A stretch of 64,000 bases of DNA from Lineus longissimus. Taxonomy: Eukaryota; Nemertea; Pilidiophora; Heteronemertea; Lineidae. The translations under genes were made by a program, and so were the position numbers. The stretch is taken from NCBI RefSeq assembly GCF_910592395.1, contig NC_088309.1:2358501-2422500 (forward strand). The letters are read 5' to 3'. Numbering within the stretch: the first letter of the stretch is position 1; every line of letters begins with the position of its first letter. Below are positions 26,801 to 38,400 of this stretch, piece by piece. Under the pieces are notes generated by a model, which worked only from the letters and a program-made list of their open reading frames with translations, did not search any database and had not been told where the DNA came from.

Positions 26801-29800
26801 TTATTGATTGAGAGTCAACGAAGAGCCAAGCACTCCTAATCAAAACACATGGTTTCTTCAGGCTATATCATTTATTTATTTGCTTGCCAACCACTCAGAT
26901 GAGCAATTATCATGGAATATGTGTGATATGTTGTGTTAATAGGATCATATGGGACAATGCATCCATCATGTACCTTTCATTTAAAACTACTTCACATAAC
27001 CCCTTCTTTACCAATGATGAGCTGGATGTCAGCCACAGCCATGCTAGTTAGTCTAAAACCACAATCGTGGATCCAAGCTGAACTTGCATGGACCCAATTT
27101 GTTTGTGAAGCGTGTTCTCCATGCATCAAACTGTTCCCTCCCATGAAAAAACATCCCTTCCCACATAAATTGCCGAGTTAATGCACTCTCGGCCATAAAT
27201 CTACACTCCATTTCCCATCCATCAAGGCAAGATGCATCACAGCATAGTGATGCCTCTTGATGAATTCAGCCAAAGTTAGCTTTTAGGATTTTATTGTCAG
27301 TGAAAAGAAACCAGCTGATTGATCTATACTGCGGGTGACAAGCTCTTATTTTACAACTCAAGCAAATAGAAGACACGTTTTAATATATCTACTGCAGTTA
27401 CAATATGATACCAGTTGCTACAAATTCAACGCAGAGAAGAGGAGCTTAGCTACCAAATATTGCTCATCTTATTACTAATCTAAAGAACCAAACCTGCATA
27501 CTGTATGAGTCTTAACAAGATAGTATCTGAACATTTTCAGTGTTGAATGTAGTGGGAGTAGAAGGAGTTACTACTGGCCAGAACTGTAACCTGTCACATT
27601 TTCTACCAGACTATACATCACAGGTCACAACACACATCACTCTGTTTTTATCAGCCTGCAAGCAAATGGCCAATTCATGAATTGATTTCCGCATGTCCTC
27701 ACCAAATGGGTTGCTTCCAAGCCACTTGCTTCCGCCAGCAGCAGAGAGCCCATGGACATGGCAGACTGAGGCAATGATTCCATGCATTCAAGAAGAATGT
27801 CCATTAAAACTAGCGAAAGAAGTTCCGTGATGGGAAACGCTGAATGATGGACAATTTGAAAAGATGCCACTCTGCTCGGTCATGTAAATGTTTCATACTC
27901 GTAAAGGAGTCGTTGTTTTAGGAGGATGAGATAAAACTGAATCAAGCCACTCTTCTAACTGAGCTGGACAAGCCATAGAAAAGTACCTTTATAATTTATT
28001 TAGATCTCAGGAACACTAAAGGGTGCAAAAGGTTAGATATTTGGATCACGACAGTCAAGATTGGTTGCTAAAGACAATTAAGTATGATTGATGATTTTGC
28101 CTAGTAACACCAAAAAAACCTATCAACAACACTCATTTCCAAAACTATCTAACTTATATTGACAAAATTAAATACAACTAACAACTTACTCAAAGATAAA
28201 GAGAGAAATTTGACTTTTTTTCCACACAGAAACGTAAAAATTGTGTATGAAGACAGAAATAATCATTTGCAGATAATCATGTTTAGGAATGCCTCATTGA
28301 CAAAGCACCAATTATCTGCCAATAACTGCCAGTCTTAATGCATCATTTTTAACCATGAGAAGCTGGAATGGCAAACATAATTGGTGGAATCCTTGGGCAG
28401 AGATGGCAATGCAAGCTGGGGTATGCCAATTAATCAGCTCATCAAACTGCAGCAAAGATGACAAGGAACAAGGGGGAGTGGAGTCCTCATTTTGGGCGCT
28501 GAATACCGATGCGGTCTTACGATTCCTGGTTGTCTTCCTTATCAGAAAGGATGAGACAGAGCCCCCTCTCATGAACCTACGTTTTATCAGTTCTCAATAA
28601 AACCCAACTACATATACAATTTAACGGATTATTGGAATGGAAAGAAGGTATGGTCTTGCTGCTCAAAATTGAATCTTCACTACATGTACATTCAATTAGC
28701 CCCTCATCAGTAATTCATAACTGACAGGTAATTGAATTCTGACATCGGGTAATTGCACTTACACCGAGATGTAGATGTGATTGCTGAATATTAGACATCG
28801 TTTAATCTTCGCCTGTTTTTCACATCAAAGTGAAGCAAGGGTTTGTTTGATTTATAACTTTATTAGCTTCTTATTTGAATAAATAGGTTGATAAATTCTT
28901 CAAAGCAGAGTGAAGCCATAGGGTTGCCATGGATGCTGTTCCAAAGAAAAGGTGACCGACTAGATTCAAGCGTCTTCAATGAAAAAAAAAAAAAAATTAT
29001 AATTTTGACTGTGCTTTTTATGACCAATTCATGAGATGCAACTCCGAGCAGAATTTTATTGCCATTTAAAAGAATATTGAATTGAAACAACAACACGAGA
29101 TAAGAAATTGAAGTACCATGGCATGCATGGTGAGGGATTTTGCCACCCATCAATGACAACAGAGGTCATCACGGACCCCTGATAACAGGCTACTAGTATT
29201 TCATTAGCCGATGCAGCTCAATTACAGCATCCCTTGAGTGATAATTGAAGCATATAAATGACTTATTGACGTAGTTCGTAGCGAACGGTGTCACCTAATA
29301 CATGTACAAAGTATAGCTCAAGGCGGCTGGGGAATCTTGATGTTGTCACATCAATCAGTCAGGAAATATGAGGGATGTCACATGCACCAGTGCCCTCGGA
29401 TCAGGAACTCTAATTGCCACTAAAAAAGTGCCATAACAAGGAGCCATCAAAAGTTGCACGAGGCAATGTACGTCTCAAGTGACGTTCAGAGAAAGAATTC
29501 GGTGGGTCGTCTCAAAGTTTATTGACGAAAAAGGCTGCATGTGACAATTTGGTTTTGACAATTTGGTTTGGAGTCCAACAGATAAAGAGCTACTTCTGGT
29601 CAAAGAAGAATGAATCAGTCAATGTTATCAAGACTTGGTGACTTATTGCACCAGAGACCAATGGAAGGCAAGAAGCAACTCGCTCAAATTGATGTGACAA
29701 CAAAAAACTTTCTGAGGGATAAGAATGGTTTCTGATTAATGACTTGAAAGAAAAGACATTCAATTGAATTGATTAATTATCTCCTGACAACAGCAAGCAA

Positions 29801-31845
29801 TAGGAATGAATGATTGTCAAAGACGAGATTTGATTTTGTTTCATTAGGACGTCCCATGTTCTGCTTCAGTAGCTGTGTGAGATATTACTCTCAAGATGCA
29901 GAGAGACACCCTTCAACGTGGTGTTTATTACATTGGAAGCTCATGATCTCATAGCTGAGGCTTGATTGAGTGGTTGCTGACCAGTCTGAATGGCTTCAGG
30001 ACATCCAGTGAACAAGCAGACCAAATTGAATTTGATTAGCAACAACTTCAGATTGGCAACAATTTTATACAGAAAGACAGTGCAGGATTCTGTAGTATCA
30101 AAATACATGTAGTTCAACAAGCAAATTCTAACAATTTGTCATGACCTATCCTTACCTTGCATTTAGTTTCCATTTGCTGAATTTGAGCATACTGTGAAAA
30201 TGTCCCAGTCTACTTATGGATAACCATTGTTCATTCCTCCCTATCTCATTGAGTCCCACTCAAACTCCAATGAGGAGATGTACCTCCATCCGCGGCAAGA
30301 TTTCTTTTTATAGTGATTTATTTCCACGACGCATTCAAATTGAAAAGAACAACAGGGTGCAGCAAACTGGCTATTTTAGAAACCTATTTCGCACTGGTCT
30401 TTAGCGTTTGCCAGCTCATTTCCACTTATAGCACAGTACCCCACTACCTGCCCTTTTTAGGAATACCACTGTGCCCTTTTTGAGGTGACCCATCGATAGA
30501 TCAATATCTGTTTACTTGATAGCTTTAATCTGATTATTGATAAATTCGATCCCACTTGTGAATGGAAGCATCACACACGTCATACCTTGTCATATTCCTC
30601 AGCCCACCTGATCTCATTATGAATACAATCAGTAAATCTATAACTGGAGAGTGGACCAAGATTAAAGAAGAGGAACAGAGCTTTCGGATACCTCTCCTCT
30701 GACTTAAACATGACTTAAAGGAAAAACTGCTCTTTTAGCTTCATAAACAGAGTTGTCTAAGTTTTTCGGAGACAAAAATCTCAACAGCAGTAAGTAATGA
30801 ACATTTTAGACAGCAGCATCATTTATACTTTCATTCTGTAAGTATGATGATACTTTCATTATGTCAGTATGATGCTTATGATCCAATCAATTCCACACAG
30901 TTAGTCCGGCAAATCCCAGAGAGCACAAGCTACTAAAGCGTGAAGCTTTTTTATGCACGCTACCAAGACGACATAATCTAATTATAGATTTTGGTTTCAA
31001 GAGAGCTTGGCTCTGCTTTAGGAAGATGGTGATTATGTGCCTCAATGGTTCTTTCTAATTGCATCACGACAAAAGATTTATATCTGAATCCAATTATTCC
31101 GATCCAGTGGACCTGAGGATTGCACTGGACATTGGAAAGTCAGATTTTATGGCATCAGACTACTTGAATACCATCTCTAGATATCAGACTAAAAGCAGCT
31201 CTGATCTTCCCTGACATGATATGAACGAGAGGAGGTTGCCCCTCTGATGCTCCTTCACTTAAAGGATTACTCCTGTACCAGACTGTTCTCTGCATTAGAT
31301 TTTCTTTCTCAGAATGACCTTATGAAAACTTGCCCTCGGCCTCATCCCTTTGCTAGTGTAACATCATGACATAAATGGCGATAACACGCACGACGTTGCA
31401 ATATCATAATTGCTTTGCTTCACAGTACGCGGTATGGTGGTATGTCATTGTCGGTCGAACGAAGTTTGAGACAAGTTTAAGTTTTTAGGCAGAATTTTTC
31501 TCATCATCGCCTGTCATCCCCGACCCTGTCCCTGTGTGGCAGTGTGTCGTGCAATGCATGTACAGTCTTAGTATAGGCTAAGAGTAGTGAGTACAGGAGG
31601 AATACACTGTCACTGGGTCACGGCCTATAGAAGTCCTTAAAACAAAAGCGAGGGCCAGTCTCCGAGTATGAGTCAGAGACCATGAACCATTAGTGTACTG
31701 TCCTGATGAATGTCTGTTCAGCAGCATGAACTATTTTTGACAAGAAACCCTCAATAAAGTCACTGCAGTAAGAAAATCCATGCACACTATTCATACCAAA
31801 TCGATGAATTTCAATTAAGATATACTTGAGACACACTTACCCCAT
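8825..31845 (-). CDS. homer: Homer scaffold protein (EVH1 + coiled coil), 9 coding exons, 439 aa
   Basis: The coding exons, read on the minus strand, are 31841-31845, 24707-24863, 11616-11747, 11117-11272, 10534-10859, 10177-10333, 9701-9820, 9220-9300 and 8825-9010. All junctions are GT-AG and keep frame. Exon 1 codes only ATG GG, the same split start as in vertebrate Homer genes. Residues 1-110 are the EVH1 domain, with the family hallmarks [34 protein letters not shown] and [13 protein letters not shown]1 binds PPxxF-type ligands such as group I mGluR, IP3 receptor and Shank. Residues 99-150 are an acidic/serine linker. Residues 152-228 are an 11-residue tandem repeat ([11 protein letters not shown]) not known to me from other Homers. 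From about 235 to 439 is a heptad-rich coiled coil that includes [20 protein letters not shown] and ends [16 protein letters not shown], matching the C-terminal tetramerisation region of long Homer forms. Vertebrate long forms have about 350-366 residues; the excess here is mainly the repeat. Introns 1 and 2 are 7.0 and 13.0 kb, the others under about 400 bp. Confidence 0.96.
9555..9668. repeat. 21-bp tandem repeat in a Homer intron
   Basis: About 5.4 copies of GTTTGGAGTATCTCTCCAACC lie in the intron between Homer exons 7 and 8. The first two copies carry CTCC and later ones CTCA at the same position. It is non-coding and starts 33 bp from the 5' splice site of exon 7. Confidence 0.9.
10627..10857 (-). 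repeat. 33-bp coding minisatellite in Homer exon 5
   Basis: There are seven 33-bp units: five nearly identical, and two diverged ones at the 5' end of the exon in gene orientation. The unit length is a multiple of three, so copy-number change adds or removes 11 residues ([11 protein letters not shown]) without breaking the frame. Third-position and other silent differences between units are few, implying recent expansion. The encoded region is hydrophilic and serine-rich, and lies between the acidic linker and the coiled coil of Homer. Confidence 0.95.
11019..11095. repeat. Dispersed repeat fragment, relative at 59340-59420
   Basis: The stretch AAAAACATGTTTTTCACGCAG ... CAGATTTGGGATGAAAAGTGGTGTTTTGCACCCCGCCCCCC resembles one at 59340-59420 over about 75 bp. 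Both end in a C-rich run. It is probably a fragment of an older transposable element, lying just 3' of Homer exon 4 in the intron. Confidence 0.6.
11345..11440 (+). mobile_element. tRNA-derived SINE-like fragment (weak)
   Basis: TGGAGCATCGGTTAGACACT resembles a Pol III A box. About 60 bp on, CAGATCGAGTCCC resembles a B box (GGTTCGANTCC) with mismatches. It lies in the intron between Homer exons 3 and 4. No full tRNA cloverleaf can be drawn. The call rests on two short motifs only. Confidence 0.35.
12819..12895. repeat. Dispersed repeat fragment, relative at 49379-49445
   Basis: The stretch with CTGTGTGATAGAAGAGACCC and TTTGTGCAACTTAATCTGACC matches the one with ATCTGATAGAAGAGAAACC and TTTGTGTAACTTAATCTGGCC at about 49379-49445, in an intron of the STAP-like gene. 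The similarity covers about 70 bp in the same orientation. It is likely a remnant of an unclassified interspersed repeat. Confidence 0.55.
15521..15600 (+). mobile_element. tRNA-derived SINE-like head with A and B boxes
   Basis: TGGCATAGTGGTG (15527-15539) fits a Pol III A box and GGTTCGACTCC (15570-15580) is a near-perfect B box, spaced as in tRNA genes. The sequence between does not fold as a complete tRNA and I see no proper acceptor stem. A degraded SINE head or tRNA pseudogene fits better than a working tRNA. Confidence 0.5.
24864..31840 (-). other. Homer intron 1 (6.98 kb), unique AT-rich sequence
   Basis: It lies between the five-base coding part of exon 1 and exon 2. No transposon ends, tandem arrays or credible coding exons were seen; an A14 run is at about 28981. 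Homeodomain-type ATTA/TAATTG words cluster at 28680-28760 and 29760-29790. First introns of this kind often hold regulatory DNA, but that is inference here. Confidence 0.65.
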
Positions 31846-32462
31846 GTTGGTTTTTAATCCTTTTCCCAAATTCACATATAAATCACGCTTTAGATGAGCT
31901 CATGACCCTCTTAACTCAAGATTTGTTGTAGTTGGGAGTCAGGGTCAAGGCCGAATTTCGCTAGTTGATCTCGTCAGTACCTTATCTACACGAAATGTGC
32001 TATCGGTACAGAGAATGATTTGAGTTCGAAAGCGAGGCTGACAGATTCGCTGCGGCGCCATTTTCGTATTTTGTAAACATTATTGCCACAAAAAACGTAA
32101 ATAAGTTGTAGGTAAAATAAATTTATCCAAGTTTTTACCGTTATATTTGTTCCCGTGCAGATTTAGAATGTGTTTGCTAAGTATTAAGATTCTCGGTTAT
32201 TTTTAAATGAGTAAAATTGCTATAGCTTTCACTAAAAATCTTTTTCCGGACATCCGCGGCTATCGAGCTTTCAAGTGTTTGCATTACAGTGGCTCTGTAG
32301 TTACGATTGTCGGATCAATACAATTTATCCGGTTCATGATCTGGGAAGTACTGGTAAGCCATTCAATACATTTCCACAAACTTTCATGTTTATGACATGC
32401 ATGATTTTGCCATCTGTTTTTTCTTCATCATTGTTTTTGTTGTAGATTTGCACAAGACGACA
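31846..32462. promoter_or_regulatory. Head-to-head Homer/SMC4 intergenic region with 5' UTRs
   Basis: The two start codons, Homer at 31845 (minus) and SMC4 at 32463 (plus), are 618 bp apart, and both genes' 5' UTRs must lie in between. At about 32051-32066, GCGGCGCCATTTTCG contains a YY1-type CGCCATTTT core beside an E2F-like GGCGCC. For SMC4, a non-coding first exon probably ends at 32353 (ACTG|GTAAGC) and joins the acceptor at 32445. An ATG at 32207 would then open a frame overlapping the SMC4 start out of phase. No TATA box was seen. The transcription starts are not known. Confidence 0.6.
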
Positions 32463-35400
32463 ATGTCAGACACGGAGGAACCAATGCAGACGGATCCTGC
32501 TGTCCAGGTTGACTTGAACACATCCAGACCAGAACAACCAAGGGATCTCTTTGCTGGTAAGTTGTCAGAAGGATCCAGTCATTGGGAGATATGTGAGATA
32601 GTTTGTTAGCTTTACAACTAGTCATCTGTCTGGGATGTTTTCACTCAATGTATTAGAATCAAGTAATCAAAGTATTAAATCTTTTTCTTCATTATTTATT
32701 TCGTTGTTGAATTTCAGAGTATGCCCCGATAGAAGTTGAACCACTGCCTGACATAGGCACTGCATTTGAAAATAATGGACCTCGCTTGATGATCACTCAC
32801 ATTGTCAATGAGAACTTTAAGTCATATGCTGGGAGCCAGACTTTAGGACCATTTCATAAGGTAACGCGAACCACTCAGTCTTTCCAACCATGAACTGGCA
32901 CAACTAGTTACAGACACAAGTTTTGTTTTGTGATGTTAAGTGGCGACTTAGTTGGTTTGCTGTTGGGCCTGCTGGTCAATGGGCTAAAGTTGAAATCTAA
33001 GGCAAACCTGAAAATAATGCTATGGACTGTCTGTTGACGACAACTAATTCTTGTACTTGACCTTTTTTCAGAGTTTCTCTGCCATTGTTGGGCCAAATGG
33101 AAGTGGCAAATCGAACGTGATCGACTCCATGTTATTTGTATTTGGTTTCCGTGCCAACAAGATCAGGTCCAAGAAGATCAGTGTGTTGATACACAACAGC
33201 CAGGAACACAAGAATATCAACTCTTGTTGTGTTTGTGTCTACTTCCAGAAAATTGTTGATACAGGGGTAAGAATGCAGTATAACATCTGATTATTTGATT
33301 CAGTATTGGACTCTGCCTGTAATATGTTGTCTGGTATTCATCATTGTCATCGTCATTGACAACAGCTTCCTGACTGGGACATTAGCAGATTGTTATCAGA
33401 TTCTACAATGCCTGAATCGCTACTGCACTGTGCTCAGATTTGCTGGTCGTTTTCAGCCTGGTGAGGATGAGTATGATGTCGTACCCGATTCCAAGTTCCA
33501 TGTGTCGAGGACCGCTCACAAAGACAGCACTTCATACTACTGTATTGATGGGAAGAGGGCAACAATCAAAGAAGTTGGTCGACTCCTTCGAGGTCAGGGC
33601 ATTGATCTTGATCATAATAGGTTCTTGATTCTTCAGGTAGGTGCATATATTGTAACGTTTCAGCCGTTAAATGGGGTTGTGTTTCAAATGGATTTGATTA
33701 TGTTTCTGTTACTTATGCCATGCATTGAGCAAGACATTTGGTCTTTATTTGACTTCTTGTCAGGTTGAGGTAGAGAATTAACAATATAACCGGTACTTTA
33801 ACATTACATATAGTAACATCGATTCAGTTAGAAAGAAAAAATTGTTGCTATGACCACATAGATCAATTTTCGAGAACGCTTTCAAACAACAAGGCCAAGG
33901 GAAAGCTGTGAATGGGGAGATGAAGTCAGTCCCACATGTAGAGCCTCATAATGATATTTAATTCTGTTACATTCAGGGAGAGGTTGAACAGATTGCTATG
34001 ATGAAACCGAAGGGGCAGACGGAGCACGACGATGGCATGCTGGAGTTCCTTGAGGACATCATTGGCAGTAACCGTTATAAGGAACCCATCGAAAGGCTCA
34101 ACAAGAGGGTAGAAGAACTCAATGAACTTAGAGCAGAAAAGGTAGTGATACAACTTCTTGAGAGGCCAATCATGAGTTGCCGATAATTTGATGTTCTTAG
34201 AGAAGTGTCTTTCTTGTTAGAGAAGTATTTATAGATTCCTGGTGTATTTTGCAGTTTTCAAAGAAGGGTACTGTAAGAGTCTTGTTTTCTTACAGCAGAG
34301 TTAAGCGGTACACTGAGTCAGATCACATATTGTGACCTCAAAATAACCATCTTCTTTCTTGCTCTATTATCGTTTTTCAGTTGAATCGAGTGAAAGCTGT
34401 TGAGAAAGAAAAAGACGAATTAGAAGGTGCTAAGGACGAGGCGATTGCCTTCCTGCAGATCGAGAATGCTATTGCTAAACTCAAGTTTGAGATGTACCTC
34501 TTCTACATGTAAGTGGTGATGGTGAATACTTTGGATTTGTAACTGGGAGTTGTTCTGTAGTGTGATCTTAAGATAACTGACCTTACCTCTATCTCAGGGT
34601 TAGAGCAATGATTAAATGATACTTTTTGTCTTGCGAAGTTACGAATTTATTCCCCAATGTGCTGAGAACCAAGCTGGCCACCCAACTTGTTTCTAACTGT
34701 TTTCTACTCTTTCCATCTCAGCTTCACGAATGAGAGTAATCATGAGAAAGCTTCAAAGCAGCTGGAGGAGGAGAAGGAGAAGAATAGTAAAGTGTTGGAG
34801 AAGATGAAGGTCGTCACAGATAACAAGAAGGAGAAGACCAAGGAACATAAAAAGATGTACAAGTAAGTTATGTTTACTTTAAACCAAGTGTCTGTGTCTA
34901 GTTAGTTATCAGTTTGAAATCAGTAAATAAATTGGGAAACAACCTGGATGACTGAATGTATGCACCAGTAAACATGAACTTACTTGAGTGCTGTTCAGAA
35001 GTTTTCAGAAAACAGCAATACCTTAATTCGTATCTCATGATCTTCATGATACTCTTCAGGGCGTTACAACTCCTCCAGAACAAATGTGATGAGGCCAAAG
35101 CCAAGTTCTCTGAGATTGAACAGCAGGATGTGAAGTGTCGAGAAGATCTGAAACATGCCAAGGCACAGGCCAAGAAACTCGATAGAAGTTTGGATCAGGA
35201 GAAGAAAAAGGTAAACTTGACATCACTCTCTGACATTACAAAAAATGAAGAAAACAAAATTTCTTAAACGTCATCTTTAAAACTGAGTTTAACTTTCAGA
35301 TTGAAGAACTGGAGAAGGTTCCCGAAGAGAGTGAGAAGCACATCGCTGATCTGAAGAACAACTTGGAGAAGATCGAGAAAGAGAGAGTAAAGGAAGAGAA

Positions 35401-38400
35401 GAAAGTGGAGGAGGTCATGGCTAACATGAAGATTGAAACTAAGGTATGGCAGCCAAGATTGCAGGCTATTCTTTTCCAAATCATATTCATATACTCTATA
35501 CTGTACAACAGAAAAGTTTCACAGCATTAAAGTTTTGCAAATGCCAAATGGTGGCCACATTTGCACCAGGTTATATATTCTTGTCAGTTGTGATTTTTCA
35601 AAAAAAATGTAGGCTGTACATCATGTACCAAACAGTACTTGTATTTCAGTTTGTTTCATGTCTTTTCCCTTCAGGGTTTACAAGAAGAAAAAGAGGCAAA
35701 GGAGAAGGACCTACTGGGGCTTCAGAAAGGAGTCAATGAAACTAAATCAAAGGTAAGAAATCATTTCTCTACACAGCCACCTACCTAATCCCATGGTGTG
35801 CTCAGGTTTGACTCTGTCTCCTGAGGCACATCTGTCTTTCTCTTTCAACACAGCTGTCAATTTGCCTTGACAAATCCCAGTGATTCCACTTTAACAAATG
35901 AAACATGTCTAAAATTGATATTGTCGTTATTTCAGTTCAATGTAGCCCAGTCTGAGTTGGATATCATCCTCAGCAACCAGCAGAGTGAAGAGAATAAACT
36001 AAGGGAGACCAAGCGCAATCTGGAGAAGGTCACAACAACACTAAAGGAGAGAAAGACGTATGTATCTCACCAAGATCGAAAGTTTTCTATCAATATATTG
36101 CTGATATCTTGTAAATTATACTCAACAGGGCTCAAATGTTTGAGGCAGACTCCTTAACCTCTAGGCTATTGTGATCAGTTGGGGTATCTTGAACTATTGA
36201 TAAGAATTTTTGTCAATCTCTTTCCAGTGGGATGCAGGGGCTTGAGAAGAAAGTGCCAGAAGATACCCGGGCGCTTGAACGAGCCAAGAAAGATCTTGCC
36301 GCTTCCTCTGCCGCTGAGGAAAAGATCACGAATGAAGTGAGGAATCTGCGGTTGAAGTTGGAGGAGGCAAGAAGCTCGATGCAGGCAGCCAGGAGCAAGG
36401 GACGAGTCATTGATGCCTTGATGGAACAGAAACGCCTTGGAAAGATTAAGGGAATATATGGACGATTGGTGAGTGTTTGCTCTTACATTGAACAAGGTTT
36501 ACTTGGCAAGACATCAAGTGTCTTGTTTTCTGAGTACAGCAGAGCAGGTTCATTGGAGATTGTAGTATTCAAGTAGCAATTTCATCCTTCTCAAGCGTGT
36601 CTGTTTTGCAAATTGTTCCTTCTTCTTCTCAATGATCCATCTTCCTCCAGGGTGACCTTGGTGCCATTGATGACAAGTATGATTGCGCAATCTCCACCGC
36701 CTGTGGTCCCCTTGACAACATTGTTTGTGACAACATGAACACAGCCCAGCAATGTGTCCAGTTCATCAAAAAGAATAACATCGGCATTGTGACGTGCATC
36801 GCCCTTGATAAGATGCAGCAGTGGAAGAGGAACATGTCTCAGAAAATTAATACGTAAGTCAAGCTCAGGGGTTTGTGTGAGGTCCATGTTATGTTTGGCT
36901 CTCATCACAGATGCCAGTAACAGCCAAATGCCAGGGCTTCTCTCAGTTTCTTCAGTTTAGGCAGGGACAGCGGTATATCATCTTGATATCATGGCTCTGA
37001 AATCGGCTCAATGAAAGGCGTCATTGCCTCTATTGAATGGTCTTACTTTTGTGGCAGAATATCTTGCCTCACCTACTGACGTGTATTTAAGACATTGCAT
37101 GCACCTTATTTGTGATTCTAGGCCAGAAAATGTCCCTCGTCTGTTCGATCTGGTGAAAGTCAAGGATGATGCTGTGCTGCCGGCATTCTATTTTGCTCTG
37201 CGAGACACATTGGTGGCAAAGGACTTGGACCAGGCCTCGAGGATATCATATGGGAAGACAAGATACAGGGTTGTCACTCTAGGAGGAGAACTCATTGATA
37301 TCTCAGGTATAAACAACTTAGCTGCTTTGGTTTCATATATGGGAGAGGTCGCTGACTCATCAGAAATTTTGAAGATTGAGGAGGATGTTGGTCTGCGATT
37401 TTGACCCATTTGACCGACATCTATTCCTCTTGGCTGAAACGTCACCCTTGCTTTTAGTACAGTTAGAGATGTTGAGAAGTTTTGCAATATCGTCACAGCT
37501 TCAACAGACCCCCTGTGCTATTTGAAACATAATGAACTATGTCATTTGAGTTATGGTGCTCAGTGCATGTAAGAGTTTCCTATTCCATCATCTTGGCTTG
37601 AAGACAGTCTTAGGAGATATATTCCTGCTGTTGTGACATCAGTCATTAAAGTTTGTGTGGACTATTTCAGGTACAATGAGTGGTGGCAGTAAGAAAAAGA
37701 TCACAGGTAGAATGGGTTCTGCGGTCATGTGTGAAATGGACCCCAAGGAGATCGAGCAGACTGCAAACCAATTGACTAAGGTAGGAATATGTCTGATATT
37801 CCTGTACTCAGCGACTTTTCTATGATTCAAAGTTGAGCTGATGACAGAATCTCTGGGTAATGCATGCCAGACAGCAACAACTCAAATTAGACTGAACTCA
37901 ATACCTGTATTCTTATTCTCTCCTTCAATGGAACAAACTTTTTTGAAATTTATCGCTTATTCGAGATGACAGGTTTTATATAAACTCTTGGAAGGATATG
38001 ATGACCATTTCAAAATTTGTCTTCTAGAGTGCAGAGGAGGCGCAGGTATGCCGAGAAAACAAGGCCAAGTTGGAAGAGACGGTGGCCAAACTACAAAAAG
38101 AAGTTAATAACATGAAACACAGCTTCCACAAGTTTGAGATGGATATCAAGGCGATGACAGAACAAGAGTCAAGTCTGACGGTGCAATTGAAGGAGTGCGA
38201 GGAGAGAGTCAAGGCTGCGGCACCTGACCCGAAGAAACTCAAAGACATGGAGAAGAATGTGGCCGCGTTGAAGAAGGATTACGACAAGGCTGCAGCTGCT
38301 GCCAAAACGATTGAAGACGCCGTGAAGGAACTCCATCACCAGATTATGGATATAGGTGGCGCTAAGTTGAAGGCTGTGCAATCTCGTCTTGATTCGATCA

